Counted from the first letter of the stretch, positions 48,679 to 60,345 are shown. The stretch is DNA of 64,000 bases from Salvia splendens (GCF_004379255.2 NC_056047.1:28720293-28784292), one strand, 5' to 3'. The notes: generated by a model from the sequence alone, not told the origin. Program-made: numbers and translations.

Positions 48679-49398
48679 CTACTGTCTACGATTGCTAAAG
48701 TTGAGCCACCTATCCGAAAAATCCTCATGATGCTGAGTTCGGGCGTTCCGAGCAGTTGAAGAATAAGTAGGTGGACGAGATGCTCTGATCGACCTACCGC
48801 CTCTTCCCTGAGTCCGGGAAGTTCTAGCACCTCGGCGGCGAAGAGTCTCTTCACGAAGCATTCGCTGATCTTGCTCACTCATATTCACAACTCCTCTACG
48901 AACTTCAGGGCGTTCTTGTCTTGACGTTTCCGGTTGCTCCTGAGTCCGTTGCTGATTTGGAGTAGAATTTTGAGTAAGTGGATTAGAGGTTTGAGTTGGA
49001 GTGTGAGCATCTGTTAGCGGGAAACGGCTAAGGAATCTCTCGATTGAGGGACGCCGGGAAAGAATGATGTCGTACAGAGAAGCCAAACGCCGCAATGATT
49101 TCACAACTTGTTGGCAAGCCGAGCTCTCCAGCACATTGTTCTTCCGGAGTACATGAAGCTTCTCCCACAGTTCATCAACTTGATTCTGAACTTCAGATAT
49201 AGTCATTCCCCCGCGCCCGCAGATGAAATCTTCATATGCAGTCCTCTCAGCGATGACAGTATTCAGCTCGGCCTCCAGATCTTTCTTTATGCACTCTAAG
49301 TCCTTATTGTTGGACTCCAGCTCCACTAAACGAGCCAAGAGTTCATCATACTTCATCTGGTCATCTATAGCTTTTTTCTCAGCTTCATTTAAAGCCAA
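48679..49398 (-). CDS. Antisense ORF of Tat element, coiled-coil protein
   Basis: The 239-codon open frame begins MALNEAEKKAIDDQMKYDEL. A predicted coiled coil rich in Glu/Lys/Leu (to about residue 90) is followed by a Gln/Thr/Pro-rich stretch and an Arg-rich tail (TLRRRGARTSRTQGRGG). It is antisense to the element's main transcript, downstream of the larger antisense gene at 49,866-51,594, and may be a further exon of it or a separate product. No catalytic motif is recognised. A fairly long frame in a young element suggests selection, but expression is unknown. Confidence 0.5.
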   Translation of the reverse strand: MALNEAEKKAIDDQMKYDELLARLVELESNNKDLECIKKDLEAELNTVIAERTAYEDFICGRGGMTISEVQNQVDELWEKLHVLRKNNVLESSACQQVVKSLRRLASLYDIILSRRPSIERFLSRFPLTDAHTPTQTSNPLTQNSTPNQQRTQEQPETSRQERPEVRRGVVNMSEQDQRMLREETLRRRGARTSRTQGRGGRSIRASRPPTYSSTARNARTQHHEDFSDRWLNFSNRRQ

Positions 49399-49660
49399 AG
49401 AGTATAGCCGCTTCCAGTGAAGTACCTCCAGCTCCTTAGAGTTAAGAATACGAAGCAGCTATGTCAGTTCGGCATTTCAGTTTACCGAGCAGGCAGTAAA
49501 CCACAATAGGAGTAAAAGAGATTAAGAAAAGCTATAAGGAAGACACGAGTGTAGAAAGAAGAATTTTTTTCATTCACAAGAAAAAATTTACACAAGGAGG
49601 GCTTCAAGGCCATTTTACAAATAGAAAGAAAGAAACTAAACTAAGAGAAGGGAGACGAAA

Positions 49661-49877
49661 TCATACTCCGCCAGTTTCGTCTCCGGCTTCCCTGTGGGTT
49701 TCAGCTTCTTTCTCCTTGTCGACCTCGGTCTCAGCCTCGGCCTCCCTCCTCCCTCCCTCCTGCTCGGCGCCCCCATCGCCGATCTGCTGCACCTCTTGCT
49801 CGGCGTGCCCGTCGCCGGTCTGCTGATCCTTCTGCTCGGTCTCCTTGCCGGCCTCATTTTCCTGCTCACCCTCTTCT
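49661..49877 (-). CDS. Acidic segment, possible extra exon of the antisense gene
   Basis: On the minus strand a Glu-rich frame (REEGEQENEAGKETEQ...) starts after a consensus acceptor TTCAATTTTCAG and runs to a stop at 49,661. It is in a different frame from the coiled-coil exon before it, so either alternative splicing or chance could explain it. Repeats of the AEQE type make its composition biased. Confidence 0.35.
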
Positions 49878-51594
49878 CTGAAAATTGAAGCGGGTGAAAC
49901 AGGCCCCCAAGGAGGCAAAGATGGCCTCCATGTTCTCGTCACGGTCAGCACGACAATTACGGACTCGTTCAGCAGAAAGCAGGACCGATGAAGACGCAAG
50001 CTCCTCAAGGAGCGGCAGACTCTGGAGACGCGCTGCAATCTCTCGGCCATACAGCGGCAAGACGACTTCGGGTTCCTGCTCAACATTATCGGTCATCAAT
50101 TTCAGCAGATCACCGATAAGGGCCGAAAATTGATTGCTCAAAAAGAGTTTCTCCGTGTAAACACAGAGAGCCTCCCCCTGAGCAACCACGGCAGCCGCCT
50201 CCCTCTGTTTCGACCGCTCTCTCTGGATGATGAGCTGGTCTTTGGCACGCTGGGCTTCATCCTGAGCCGAGATCATAGCGGCCCTTGCCCTCTCAAATTC
50301 TGCCCGAGCCTGTTCGGCCTGGTGACGAGCAGCATTCAAATTCCTCTGCATCTCATCATAATCGCTGGACGCTTTAGAGAGTTCAACTGTGACGAGTTTG
50401 CAGAGCATATTGTTCCTCTGAAAATGGAAAAAGGAAAAAGTCAACAGAGGGGCCACAAAAAAAAAATATAGGAAAGAAGCAAAGCCAGAAAATCAAGAAG
50501 AAAATTCACCTCTACAAAGTCCTTGGGCCATAAAAAGGGCTCAGAGATATGTTCCGAAGTGGCCGTAACCACTCCTGATCCGTAACCCCCCTGGACAATA
50601 TCTCTCTCTGGCGCTTTTGGGGGTTTCTGAGTCTTCGCCTTCCCCCTTGCCGAGGTCGATCCCGGCTTTTTTGGATCCGAAGACTGACTCGAAGAGGTCT
50701 TCTGCCTCTTCGGATTCTTCTCGGCATCAGACGCCGAGCTGGTGGTTTTCTGTTTCTCCGGCTCCTTTGATTCGGAGGATTTGCGACCAAGCTTGCTTAG
50801 CATGTTCACTGCCAAAAAGCAAGAAAACAAAGTTAGTTTTCGCCGCTAAAGCAGTAAAGCATAAAAAAGAAATCCTCACCCTCAGTCTCTTCGTCCGAAG
50901 ACGAGGAGTCGAACACGAAGTCACCCTTGACGAGCTCAGATTCCAAATACTGTTTCCTAATCATGGGAATCTTATTGAGCCCGCCCTCGAGCTCGTCCAA
51001 CGGTTCTACCCGAGGATGAGGAATTACGGACTTCGGCCCTCTCCAGGAAAAGTCCGGAGCCGCTGTCCTATTGTAAAAAAAGAAGCGATTTTTCCACATC
51101 GGCCATTTGGTTTTACAGAAGGCTCTAAAGGGCTGTAAAGGGATCAAGTAAAACCAGGATCCCTTTCTCTTAAACTGAAAGAAATTAAGGATTGCCCTTA
51201 GAGACAGATCCTTTTCTAGTCTACGCAGCTCGGCAGCAAAGGCCGATAAGTGCCTCCAAGAATTTGGAGTCACCTGACCTAAAGGAAGTTGGAAAAAATC
51301 AAGAAGCTCTACAAAGGCGGGGGGAAGAGGGAAACGAAGCCCGCATTCTAAGCAGGCTTCGTAAACGGTGGCATAACCCTCCGGCGGCGAGTTAGCCCTA
51401 TGAGTGCCGTCGGGAATCACCACTAACCCCCCAGGAAGAAAATATTTTCTGTGTAAGGATATCACAGTATCCTTACTCAAAATGCTGTGAAAATATTCTA
51501 CCGTCTTCTCCCCGGACTTTTTCCGGCCAGAAGATCCCTTACCCCCCTTCCTACCACTACCTGATTCAGAAACAGTTTCAGAAGAAGAAGACAT
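49866..51594 (-). CDS. Spliced antisense gene in the 3' region of the Tat element
   Basis: Predicted exons are 51,594-50,880, 50,808-50,510 and 50,417-49,866. The introns (71 and 92 bp) have GT-AG ends with good acceptors (TTTTTGGCAG, CCATTTTCAG), and the frame stays open across both junctions, giving about 521 aa. Exon 1 resembles the Pfam 'putative gypsy type transposon' family PF04195, with PPEGYATVYEACLECGLRFP and LGQVTPNSWRHL. Exon 2 is basic and Ser/Lys-rich. Exon 3 has a long coiled coil (HQAEQARAEFERARAAM). Antisense genes are known in this place in some Tat elements, such as Grande. The function is unknown; nuclear or chromatin roles are only guesses. The start is 320 bp inside the 3' LTR. 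Confidence 0.68.
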
Positions 51595-51898
51595 GATTCT
51601 TACTCTTTGATGGTCGAAAGTCTCTGAAGAAATTCTTGAAGAAGCGGAAGAAAATTTTACGAAAAAGAGAGAGAATGCAGAAGAAATAATCGCAAAAGTG
51701 TTCCAATGATGAAGAAAGGAAATATTTATCAGATTCGCAGAGGCGTTTCAAATTCGTCGCACCGTTTCAAATCCCACCTTTTCTGGATTCTCTGGCCGGA
51801 TTTGCTGTCACATTTAATGCAGACACGTGCAGAGCACGTCCCCTGACGTCAGCCTCCCCCTTACACTTATCCAAAATGCCGAAGTGATTCACTTCGCT

Positions 51899-51912
51899 TT
51901 TTGGGGGGGTGG
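51899..51912 (+). promoter_or_regulatory. Polypurine tract of the Tat element
   Basis: TTTTGGGGGGGTGG lies immediately before the 3' LTR, the expected site for plus-strand priming. Confidence 0.8.
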
Positions 51913-52481
51913 TGATGGGATACGAACTAAACAACTAAACAATAATTGCGAGCCCAATAGCAGTGACGGCCCATCAGCCCAAAACCCAAGAAAGAGTATC
52001 AGTTCGGCACAACCAAAGAGTTCGGTCACAGCCTATAGCTCGGTAAAAGCCGACCAATCAAGCTCAACTCTCAGATCGGCAAAAGCTGATCGGCAAAGTT
52101 CAGCAGTTCGGTGTCAGTATTCGACCGAACAAGGAGATAGTGGACCCATGCAGGATCTCCACGATCTCCACTACACCCACGATCTATTTAGTGGTATTAA
52201 GCAGTTATCAACCCCCCTACCAGGGCTGCAAACCACGATCTTAGTTCGAATGTATAAATAGAACTTAGATCAGATAGACCAGGGTTAAGTTCTCTAGATC
52301 CTGAATCTCATATAGCAAATCAGTATTGTAATCTGTAAGCTAGATCAAGCAATACAAATTTGCCCTCTATTCTTCCCGTGGACGTAGATTTACCTCAGTA
52401 AATCGAACCACGTAATTTTCAGTGTTGTGATCTTCATTTATTACTTGCATTTATTCCCATCAAAAATTCGCTAAATCATCA
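51913..52481 (+). repeat. 3' LTR of the Tat element
   Basis: The LTR is 569 bp, nearly identical to the 5' LTR (about four substitutions: G/A, G/A, C/G, C/T). Its TATA box is at 52,253-52,260. Confidence 0.95.
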
Positions 52482-52486
52482 TATTC

Positions 52487-53256
52487 ATATCTCAACACTA
52501 AATATTTGGAAAACACAAAACTAATTCCAAGCCGTTGATTCTTGCCATCTAATGGCCGAGATTTATGCAAATTTAATTAATAAAATGATTATTTTATTTC
52601 GAAAATGGGCAGTTTGGGGGTGCAAATTTTAGGCGGTTAATGCATTCCTTAATTCTCTCACTTTGGCTTTGGTAAATATATAATTTGATTTCTTTTCCGT
52701 TATTAGATTTTTTTCAATCTTCCTTCTTTATAGTTGATGTATCGAAAACGACATTGTTCTGCAAATCTTAGAGACAATCTTGAAGTTTTTTAGAGAAGTT
52801 ACTTTAGTATTTCTTCATTGCATTCGGATTTTCAACAATGGAAGAAGATAATTTGTTTTATTTGGTCGTTGCAGTTCACTTTAAATGTAATGAATTCGAG
52901 ATGTTCGCACCAATTTAGTTAGAGTTCCTGTATTGATTGTGTAATTGACACGAATAATTTCATCTATCAGATTGTGCTAAGTTCATTCATGTATTTGTAT
53001 TATTTATATCGTTATTCATTTTTTTGCATGAACCAATTTGATATCTACGTTTTTTCATGTTGTTTTTTCGTGTGTATAATGTAAATTTTGTAGTTTAATA
53101 ATGTAGATAACACGTCATTATATTTGGCATGGACATCTCGAAAATTTGCTCACAGTAATGTACAATTTTAGGTATGTAATGTAGATTTACCATAAGTAAT
53201 GATGTAGATTACTTAGTGCCGGAACTTAAATCTATTTTCCAAGGGTTTAATAGTCT
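52487..53256. other. Carrier-element DNA rich in AATGTA motifs
   Basis: No gene is seen. The hexamer AATGTA and its variants recur between 52,880 and 53,210, as they do in the other carrier segments. The last ~35 bases (CCAAGGGTTTAATAGTCTATG) match the repeat array at 59,820 and 60,226, which shows that the Athila element was inserted within that array. Confidence 0.5.
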
Positions 53257-53261
53257 ATGAG

Positions 53262-54187
53262 TGATGCACTATTTATTAGCATTATAAATACCTGCAAGTA
53301 TACAGAGTAGGAATAGTATAACTAAAGATTGGTACCAGATATCGATCACGGGGAAAACAAACACAGACTGTCTATCTTCTACTAAAACTCAATTACTATT
53401 TGGAGAAGCGAAAGTTTTGGGAATTTTTGAAAACAAAGAACAGTAAAAAGCAAAGAAACAACTAATTGAAAATAAGTCCGGAGATAAAAGTATAGAGATA
53501 AGGGAATTCCAGGGATGTGCTTTCATAATTATGATTATATAAATTCCAACTACAACACCCTAACACAATTCTTACTTTGATAGAACGAGTCACCTACTCT
53601 ATGCTCATGCGATGCAAACGTTGATTACAAACATTAGGGTTGTGAATACTAAATACGTAACTCCTAGAAGTTCCTAAGACCCTTATAAAGTCCTCACTCT
53701 CAATTAACAGTGTCGTTTTAAAGGAACCTAATTGTAGTGTCTATTAAGTGGATCTAACTCGCCAATCTCCTCTCACGATTATGTAGCAAGTTATATTAAA
53801 TTATCACTGAATATGTCACCCAACCGTAAAGCATTATCCATTAACTTAAGGAAGAAACAAAGTAAGAACAAAGAGATGTGAAATAGAAATAGGAATTGTA
53901 TAAACCAATAAAAGTTAGTAACACATCCCTAGAATCCTATGAGTTTAGTTAAACATTATAGAATAAGATAAAAACATAGATTGAAGGGAAGATAATGAAA
54001 ACATAAGAACTAAAGCAATAAACCCAAAGGTTGAATCCTTGTAGCCTTGATGATCTTGAATCCTTCTTCAACTCCTTACAGAATGAAGCACTCTAAGTTT
54101 TAAGCACTGGAAATATTTTTCAAAGAGAAGATCTTCTTTTGATGAAGCTTTGGGGGTTATTTATAGGGGGAAAATCACCCCTCATCA
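53262..54187 (-). repeat. Truncated 3' LTR of the Athila element
   Basis: It matches 58,139-59,066 of the 5' LTR with moderate divergence and stops at ATCAT|ACGACG. On the plus strand the first bases are TGATGCACTATTTATTAGC. Confidence 0.88.
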
Positions 54188-54990
54188 TACGACGTCTTGA
54201 GAGGTTCAATATTGAGCTTTTCATAGTACTTTAGTGGCATGATGTTGATGCTAGCTCCCAAGTCGTAAAGAACCTTGTCCACTTTTCCTTCTCCAATTGA
54301 GCACCTAATGATGAATTGACCGGGGTCCCTTTGCTTCACGCCCCTCTCCCGTTAAATGATCTCGCTGCAATGATGCGGCAACTTAAGGTCGGCTTTGGTG
54401 GGTTTCTCCTTTCTCATCACAGCCTCCCTTAGTAGCTTCACGTACCTAGGTATCTCCTGCAACGATTCAACGAGAGGGATAATAGTATGGACCTTACAAA
54501 ACATATTTAAAAAGTGCTTGAACTGCTCTTCAAGTTTGAACTTCTTCTTCGGCTGGAAAGGGAGTACAATCCCGTTGTGCCGCACGAGTTCTTTCTTGGC
54601 GGGCGCCTCTGCCTCTTCAGTGGCGGGCCGCTGCGGAGTGTACGGCGGTCCACTAGGCGTCAGGCAGATTCCAGACTGTGCCCCACTAGCGGCCCGCTGC
54701 GGAGTGTGCGGCGGTCCGCTGGGCGTCGGGAAGTCCTCAGATTTCGTTCCGGAGGTGCTGCCTTCATCCTTCTTCTTCTTGGCGACCCACTTATTGTTTA
54801 TGTCTGTCACTGATGCTGTTGTCTTTGCCTTGTCTTCCTCAATCTTCTTGTGGACTTGGTCCATTTGAGTCTTAATGTTCGAGATGACAGTGGAGATTGT
54901 GTTTATCCCTTGCTCTAGATTGTTCAACCTTGCCTCAACAACCCTAATCTTGATGTCATTGGTCTTCCTATCTTGCACTAACACTTCCAA
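54188..54990 (-). pseudogene. Athila gag C-terminal part and protease
   Basis: The minus strand carries a coiled coil (ARLNNLEQGINTIS), a duplicated proline-rich motif (TPSGPPxTPQR, twice) and an Athila-type segment HFLNMFCKVHTIIPLVESLQ. After a stop at 54,352 and a frame shift, GEGKVDKVLYDLGASINIMP supplies the aspartic protease box, with Leu in place of the usual Thr after Asp (YDLGAS). The coding sequence is then cut by a deletion junction. It is not functional. Confidence 0.72.
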
Positions 54991-55069
54991 AATTTTTATG
55001 ATTCCTTGGTCTTACTTCTCCACCTTTTTGATAGGCTCAACTACTCCACCTTGAGTCTACATAGTGAAT

Positions 55070-57345
55070 ATAGAGATAGGAAGTGACGTTAGGCCATCCA
55101 TTCTAGCCTATTAAGACCTTCACCCTAAAATAAAAATTATATGAGAATTCCTTGCTAGCCAAGTTTGAGCCTAAAAACCTTTTTCTTTGATAGCTAATCA
55201 AGGGGGAATGTGTACCTAAAAGGATAAGTTTGGGGGAAGAGTTGTGATTTGGTAAAAGAGTTGAGTTGAAAATCTTGGGAAGATGGATGTATACCTGATT
55301 ATTGAAAAAGGAGTTGTAAAAAGAAAAAAAAAAGAATAATTTGGTGGTATAAGCTAGGAAAAGCCTAGAGGAGTTATAAGCTAGACGAAGTCTAGAAGTA
55401 CGGAAAAAGCTAAGTTTGGAGGGAAATTGGTAGATGGGAAGAGTCTATTAGACTACTGAGGAGTTGATATGATTAAGAGTTGAAGTATTGTAGTTCTTCG
55501 GGATTATGAGTCACTTTAGCCAAATATTCTTCAACTAACCAAAAAGCCTATATTACAACCAAAATGTAAGACCTTTCAGATCCTTGAACTATAGTCACAA
55601 CATAGTAGGTGAGAGGTTAGATTTCGAGCAAGCTTATGGTAAACTATGCATACTTGATTGATCTGAGAGCTATTTCTTGCCTATACACTTTTGAGAGTGA
55701 GTGATTACACATACATATACGTATCGTGTGAGAGGCAATTTGACAAGGTTGCATACGTAAAAGTAACTCGAAGCAGTGATCAGTTTGATGTGCTTGTGTG
55801 TGAAGTCGTTGAGACATGATACATTTTTAAATACTGAGGCAATTATGATATCCGACTTATATGCCCGAGTTTATATTTAGTTTTCTTCTGTCTCTTGTTT
55901 GAGGACAAACAAGTGATTAAGTTTGGGGGAGTTGATAAACTCGGATTTTAACTGTTTTATTAGATATTAAACATGATCTTTTGTGTGCTTTCATTGCATT
56001 ATCTTAGAGTTTGTGTCCATATTTCACTATAAAGTTGCTTTGATGAGTTTATCTAGTGTTTGAAGTTAAAATAGGTAAAAAATGGTCAAAATGAGCCAAG
56101 ACGAGGCTAGGGTCTGCTTCAAACATTAATCTGCCTATCAAGATAGGGTACCATTGTCTTCATCATCGAAAGAGATTCGCGTGGGTACCTCACACGCCCC
56201 AATCGGAGTTCGGATGAGAGAGATATGGCCGATATACGAAAGCCTCGCGCGACTGCCTGGAGTGCTACCCGACCGGGTGGATTTTATGTTGAATAATTCC
56301 ACCCGGCCGGGTCTCCAGTTTTGTTCATGAAGACTCCAGAGAGTTCTACCCGGCCGGGTGAATTTCCTATGCAATAATTCCACCCGGCCGGGTCCGTCAA
56401 TCTGATGATTTTTTAATGCCAGACGCGATTTTTTGGAGAGAAAATAAGAGGCAAGAGCTAGGGCAACGAAATTCATTCTCTACGAGCCACAAAAACACAC
56501 ACACACTCTCTCTCAAGAACTCTTGGAAGAAGATTGAAGATTCAAGCTTCGATTCCTTCGCCAATTGCAATTCGTATCATGGGTTCCTCTGTTTTTCTTA
56601 GTTTATTTTTGTTATCTACTTTGAACATGAGTAACTAAACCTTTCATGTGGGATTCTTGGCGAAGATGCATTGATTCATAGTTTTAATCCAATTGATTTC
56701 ATTTTTATCTTGCTCTTGCAATTGTTTATTCTTATGTTTTTTCCTATCAATTGCTTGATCACCAATTGGGAGTGTAGGGTTTCTTACAGTAATCGAGAGA
56801 TGAAATAATTAATCTTGAAAGAGGAATAATTCACACCTTAATTCAATAAAACTCGGGAGAGTTGAGATTATGAGTGGGATCTCTAATCTAATCAAAGTTT
56901 TGGGATTTAGGTCTAAGATTTAGAAGGGGACTTCACTTATTACACCTAATCTATAGATTTCTTACCTCGGGAGGGGGTAATCTACAATTGTGATTGATTC
57001 AACAATTCTAGAGACTTTAAATGGTAAATTGGTTTTAATTGGGTTAAGCTATGGGTTGTGCATCGGATCCTTGAATTCTGCATATTTCTTCATCATCTTA
57101 CACAACTTGCTTTATCGCTCTCTTGTTTAATTGTTCTAATTTAATCTCTGCATTTACATGTTTTCAGTAGTTGTTAGTTTCAAAACCAAATTTCCTGATT
57201 GTCTGGATAGTAGTTGAAATATATTCGTGGTACTTAGGTTTACACTTAATTGTCTCTGTGGGATACGATATACTCTTGCTTGCTATTTGCTACGATAACC
57301 CCTTACACTTGCGGGTATTATTTGGGTAAAATAAAGATGAGTCAA
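55070..57345 (+). mobile_element. 3' end of a second Athila-like element, plus strand
   Basis: The polypurine tract AAGTTTGGGGGAG before 55,933 is followed by a full-looking LTR (55,933-57,344, TGATAAACTCGG...ATGAGTCA). The ~860 bases to its left look like Athila 3' untranslated sequence. It lies inside the minus-strand Athila gag. The left limit (about 55,070-55,130) is approximate and no TSD was identified. Confidence 0.65.
55933..57344 (+). repeat. 3' LTR of the nested Athila-like element
   Basis: The 1,412-bp LTR contains ACCCGGCCGGGT-type palindromic text four times near 56,268-56,400 and the phrase GCGTGGGTACCTCACACG, related to GCGTGGATATCTCGCACG in the solo LTR at 23,500. Confidence 0.7.
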
Positions 57346-58065
57346 CGAGATACCGCCTCGTAGAGGTACTCGTCGTGGCCTTGCATGAATTGGAAGATCT
57401 CACTATTGAGCTTCAAAATTGTGCTTGGCGGGCAGTACTTGTCGAGGAAGGCAGCCACTATATCTTTCCACGTGGAGGCTTGTTCTGTGGGCAGACACTC
57501 AAACCACTCTTTAGCGGAATCAATTAAATAAAAGGGAAAGAGTCTTACCTAATGGCGTCGTCGCCGACACCATTCAATTTGAGCGTATTGGCAAGCTCCA
57601 CAAACTTCAAGAGGTGGCGGTTGGCATGTTTTGTGGCTCTACCTGCAAAAGGAAATTGCTCAACCCTTTGAATAAGGGGCATTCGTAGCTCATAATTGTT
57701 AGCATCAATGCGAGGGCCTTTCAGAAAAGTAATCATGTTCCCGTGATTGAACATCTGCATCACGGACACTATTTCCTTGTTCCTCCTTTCTTGCTCCTCG
57801 CGGGCAGCCTTTTCCGCCTCTGTCTCATCCATCATCCATCCATCATCAGCTCCTCGCTGGCAGCCTTTTTCGCCTCTCTCTCTAACTCTGTTCTGTCTCC
57901 CATTAATCCTTGCTCACTTCTTATTTTCCTACGGGTCCTTTCAAATTCGGGATTGAGTGACTCTAAGATGTTCTTCCCAGAACGCGTTCGCATGCACAAC
58001 CTGAAAGGAATAAAACAAAAACAAATTAAACAAAAATTAAAAAACAGAAAGTAATTTAAATCCAA
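57346..58065 (-). pseudogene. Athila gag N-terminal part
   Basis: The minus-strand frame starts near 58,065 and passes through RTRSGKNILESLNPEFERT, a charged region (DETEAEKAAREEQERRNKE) and the typical DANNYELRMPLIQRVEQFPF. LANTLKLNGVGDDAIR follows before a stop at 57,545. Gag-like residues continue in the same direction to 57,346 (WKDIVAAFLDKY). It is interrupted by the nested LTR block. Confidence 0.72.
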
Positions 58066-58138
58066 CGTAGTAAAATTATCCGTTTGAAGATATCAATCCC
58101 AAAGTGAATGGTCTTCCCCGGCCATAACGCCAAAAACT

Positions 58139-59595
58139 TGATTAACTTTTTATTAGCACTATAAATACCTGCAATTATGCAGAGTAGGAATAGTATAGCT
58201 AAAGTTTAGTACCGGATATCGATCACGGGGAAAACAAACACAGAATGTCTATCTTCTACTAAAACTCAATTACTATTTGGAGAAGCGAAAGTTTTGGGAA
58301 TTTTTTAAAACAAAGAACAGTAAAAAGCAAAGAAACAACTAATTGAAAATAAGTCACGGAGATAAAGTATAGAGATAAGGGAATTCCACGGATGTGCTTT
58401 CACAATTATGGTTATACAAATTCCAACTACAACACCCTAGCAAAGTTCTTACTTTGATAGAACGAGTCACCTAGTTTATGCTCATGCGATGCAAACATTG
58501 ATTACAAACATTAGGGTTGTGAATCCTAAATACGTAACTCCTAGAAGCTCCTAAGACCCTTATAAAGTTCTCACTCTCAATTAGCAGTGACGTTTTAAAT
58601 GAAGCTAATTGTAGTGTCTATTAAGTGGATCTAACTCGCCAACCTCCTCTCACGATTATGTACCAAGTTATATTAAATCATCACCGAATGTGTCACTCAA
58701 ACATGAAGTATTATAGAACAACTTAAGGAAGAAACAAAGTAAGAACAAATGGATGTTAAATAGAAATAGGAATTGTATAAACCAATAAAAGTTACTAACA
58801 CATCCCTAGAATCCTATGAATTTAGTTACACATTATAGAATAAGCTAAAAACATAGATTGAAAGGAAGACAATGAAAACATAAGAACTAAAGCAATAAAA
58901 CCCAAAGGTTGAATACTTGTAGCCTTGATGATCTTGAACCTTCTTCAACTCCTTGCACAATGAAGCACTTTAACTTTTAAGCTCTGGAAATATTTTGTAA
59001 ATAGAAGATCTTCTTTTGATGAAGCTTTGGGGGTTATTTATAGGGGGAAAATCACCTCTCATCATAAAGGAAAAGGGTTTTAAAATATGGTAAATCTTGG
59101 AGAGAAAGTAGGGAAAATTTTGCTTGCCGCTATTTCCCAGCGGGCCGCTGCACCTTAGCCAGTGGTCGTTGTGGGTTGGTTCGAGGCTTCTGTCTCTTGG
59201 CTGGCGGGCCGCTGCACTTGTTTCAACGTTCGCTAGCCATCATCCCGTTACTCTCTAGACTCTCGGTAGCAGTCGCCACGCATCTTCCATCGGTCACTGG
59301 GCATGTCTTGACTTCATGCACAACTTTCCTGGAGCGGCCGCTGCTGGCTTAGCGGTCGTTGGGCACCAGCGGTCGTCGGCAGTGTTGCAGCGGATTGCTG
59401 GACATGCATAACAACTCCAGATTTCCAGCTTCGCGTTTTGATTCCATTTTTAGGCTCAAATATGCACATTTCTCACAAAACATGTCAAAATACCAAAATA
59501 GATAAAATATGCAAATAATGGACATGTAATGCAACTTTGACATTGAAAACGGACCAAAAAATGGCCTTAAAACCGTGCAAAATCCGAGTGTATCA
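58139..59595 (-). repeat. 5' LTR of the Athila element
   Basis: The LTR is 1,457 bp, starting TGATACACTCGGATTTTGCA on the minus strand and ending TAATCA. The primer-binding region GGCGTTATGGCCGGGG lies just beyond, near 58,114-58,132. Confidence 0.88.
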
Positions 59596-60345
59596 ATGGG
59601 GCTAGGGTATAGTATCAACTCAATAACACAACATTCACTAAGGGCAGAGAATTAGAGCTATTCCCCTATGGGTAACTTTTCCATAGTAGCGGGTGTAGTA
59701 CAAACAAATTCACATACTAGATGTAATGTACGATATATCCATTATAATGTATATTTCACTTAACTAGTATTGTAGCATTGTATTAGTTTCCTATGGGCTG
59801 GGAGTTAACACCATTCCCGAAGGGTTTAGTAGTCCATGGGGTTAGGGTGTAGTACCGTCTCATTAACAAAGCGTTCATTAACCGAAGGAAGTTAGACCCA
59901 GTCCCCTAGGGTTAACTTATCCACAGGGCTAGGGTATAGTTATTACAAATTCACGTACCAGATGTAATGCATGATATATTCATTATGACGTATATTAACC
60001 GGAGGAAGTTAGACTCAGTCCCCTAAGGTTAACTTATCCATAGGGCTAGGGTATAGTTATTACAAATTCACATACCAGATGTAATGCATGATATATTCAG
60101 TATGATGTATACTTCACATACTAGACATAATGCACGATATATCCATTATAATGTATACTTCACTTCTCTAGAAATGTAGTTTCATATTAGTTCCATAAGG
60201 GTCGGAAGTTAACACCAATTCCCAAGGGTTTAGTAGTCCATAGGGCTAGAGTGTAGTACTGTCTTATTAACATAGCGTTCATTAACCGTAGGAAGTTAGA
60301 CCCAGTCCCCTAGCGTTAACTTATCATTAGGGCTAAGGTATAGTG
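59596..60345. repeat. Complex tandem repeats, 117 bp within ~404 bp
   Basis: ATTAACCGNAGGAAGTTAG occurs at 59,877, 59,994 and 60,281; the first two start copies of a 117-bp unit. Larger blocks with AAGGGTTTAGTAGTCCATRG recur at about 59,820 and 60,226. The array also extends left of the Athila insertion (53,225-53,256). Non-coding. Confidence 0.8.

Larger units (their letters stand above)
42096..52481 (+). mobile_element. Young Tat-lineage Ty3/gypsy LTR retrotransposon
   Basis: The element is 10,386 bp with TSD TATTC at 42,091-42,095 and 52,482-52,486. The order is LTR, primer site, gag-protease, RT, RNase H, second (archaeal-type) RNase H, integrase, long 3' region with an antisense gene, polypurine tract, LTR. 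The second RNase H between RNase H and integrase is the hallmark of the Tat lineage. The two 569-bp LTRs differ at about four positions (0.7% by eye), so the insertion is recent. Two in-frame stops (44,815 and 47,413) are the only breaks seen in the sense frame. Confidence 0.95.
53262..59595 (-). mobile_element. Internally deleted Athila-type Gypsy element
   Basis: The TSD is ATGAG (53,257-53,261) against ATGGG (59,596-59,600), one mismatch. The 5' LTR is at 58,139-59,595, with a primer site GGCGTTATGGCCGGGG beside it. Gag lies at about 57,346-58,065 and 54,352-54,990, and protease at 54,188-54,350. At 54,187/54,188 protease is joined directly to the middle of the 3' LTR, so RT, RNase H, integrase and about 530 bp of LTR are deleted. 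An opposite-strand Athila 3' end interrupts gag. Confidence 0.85.
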
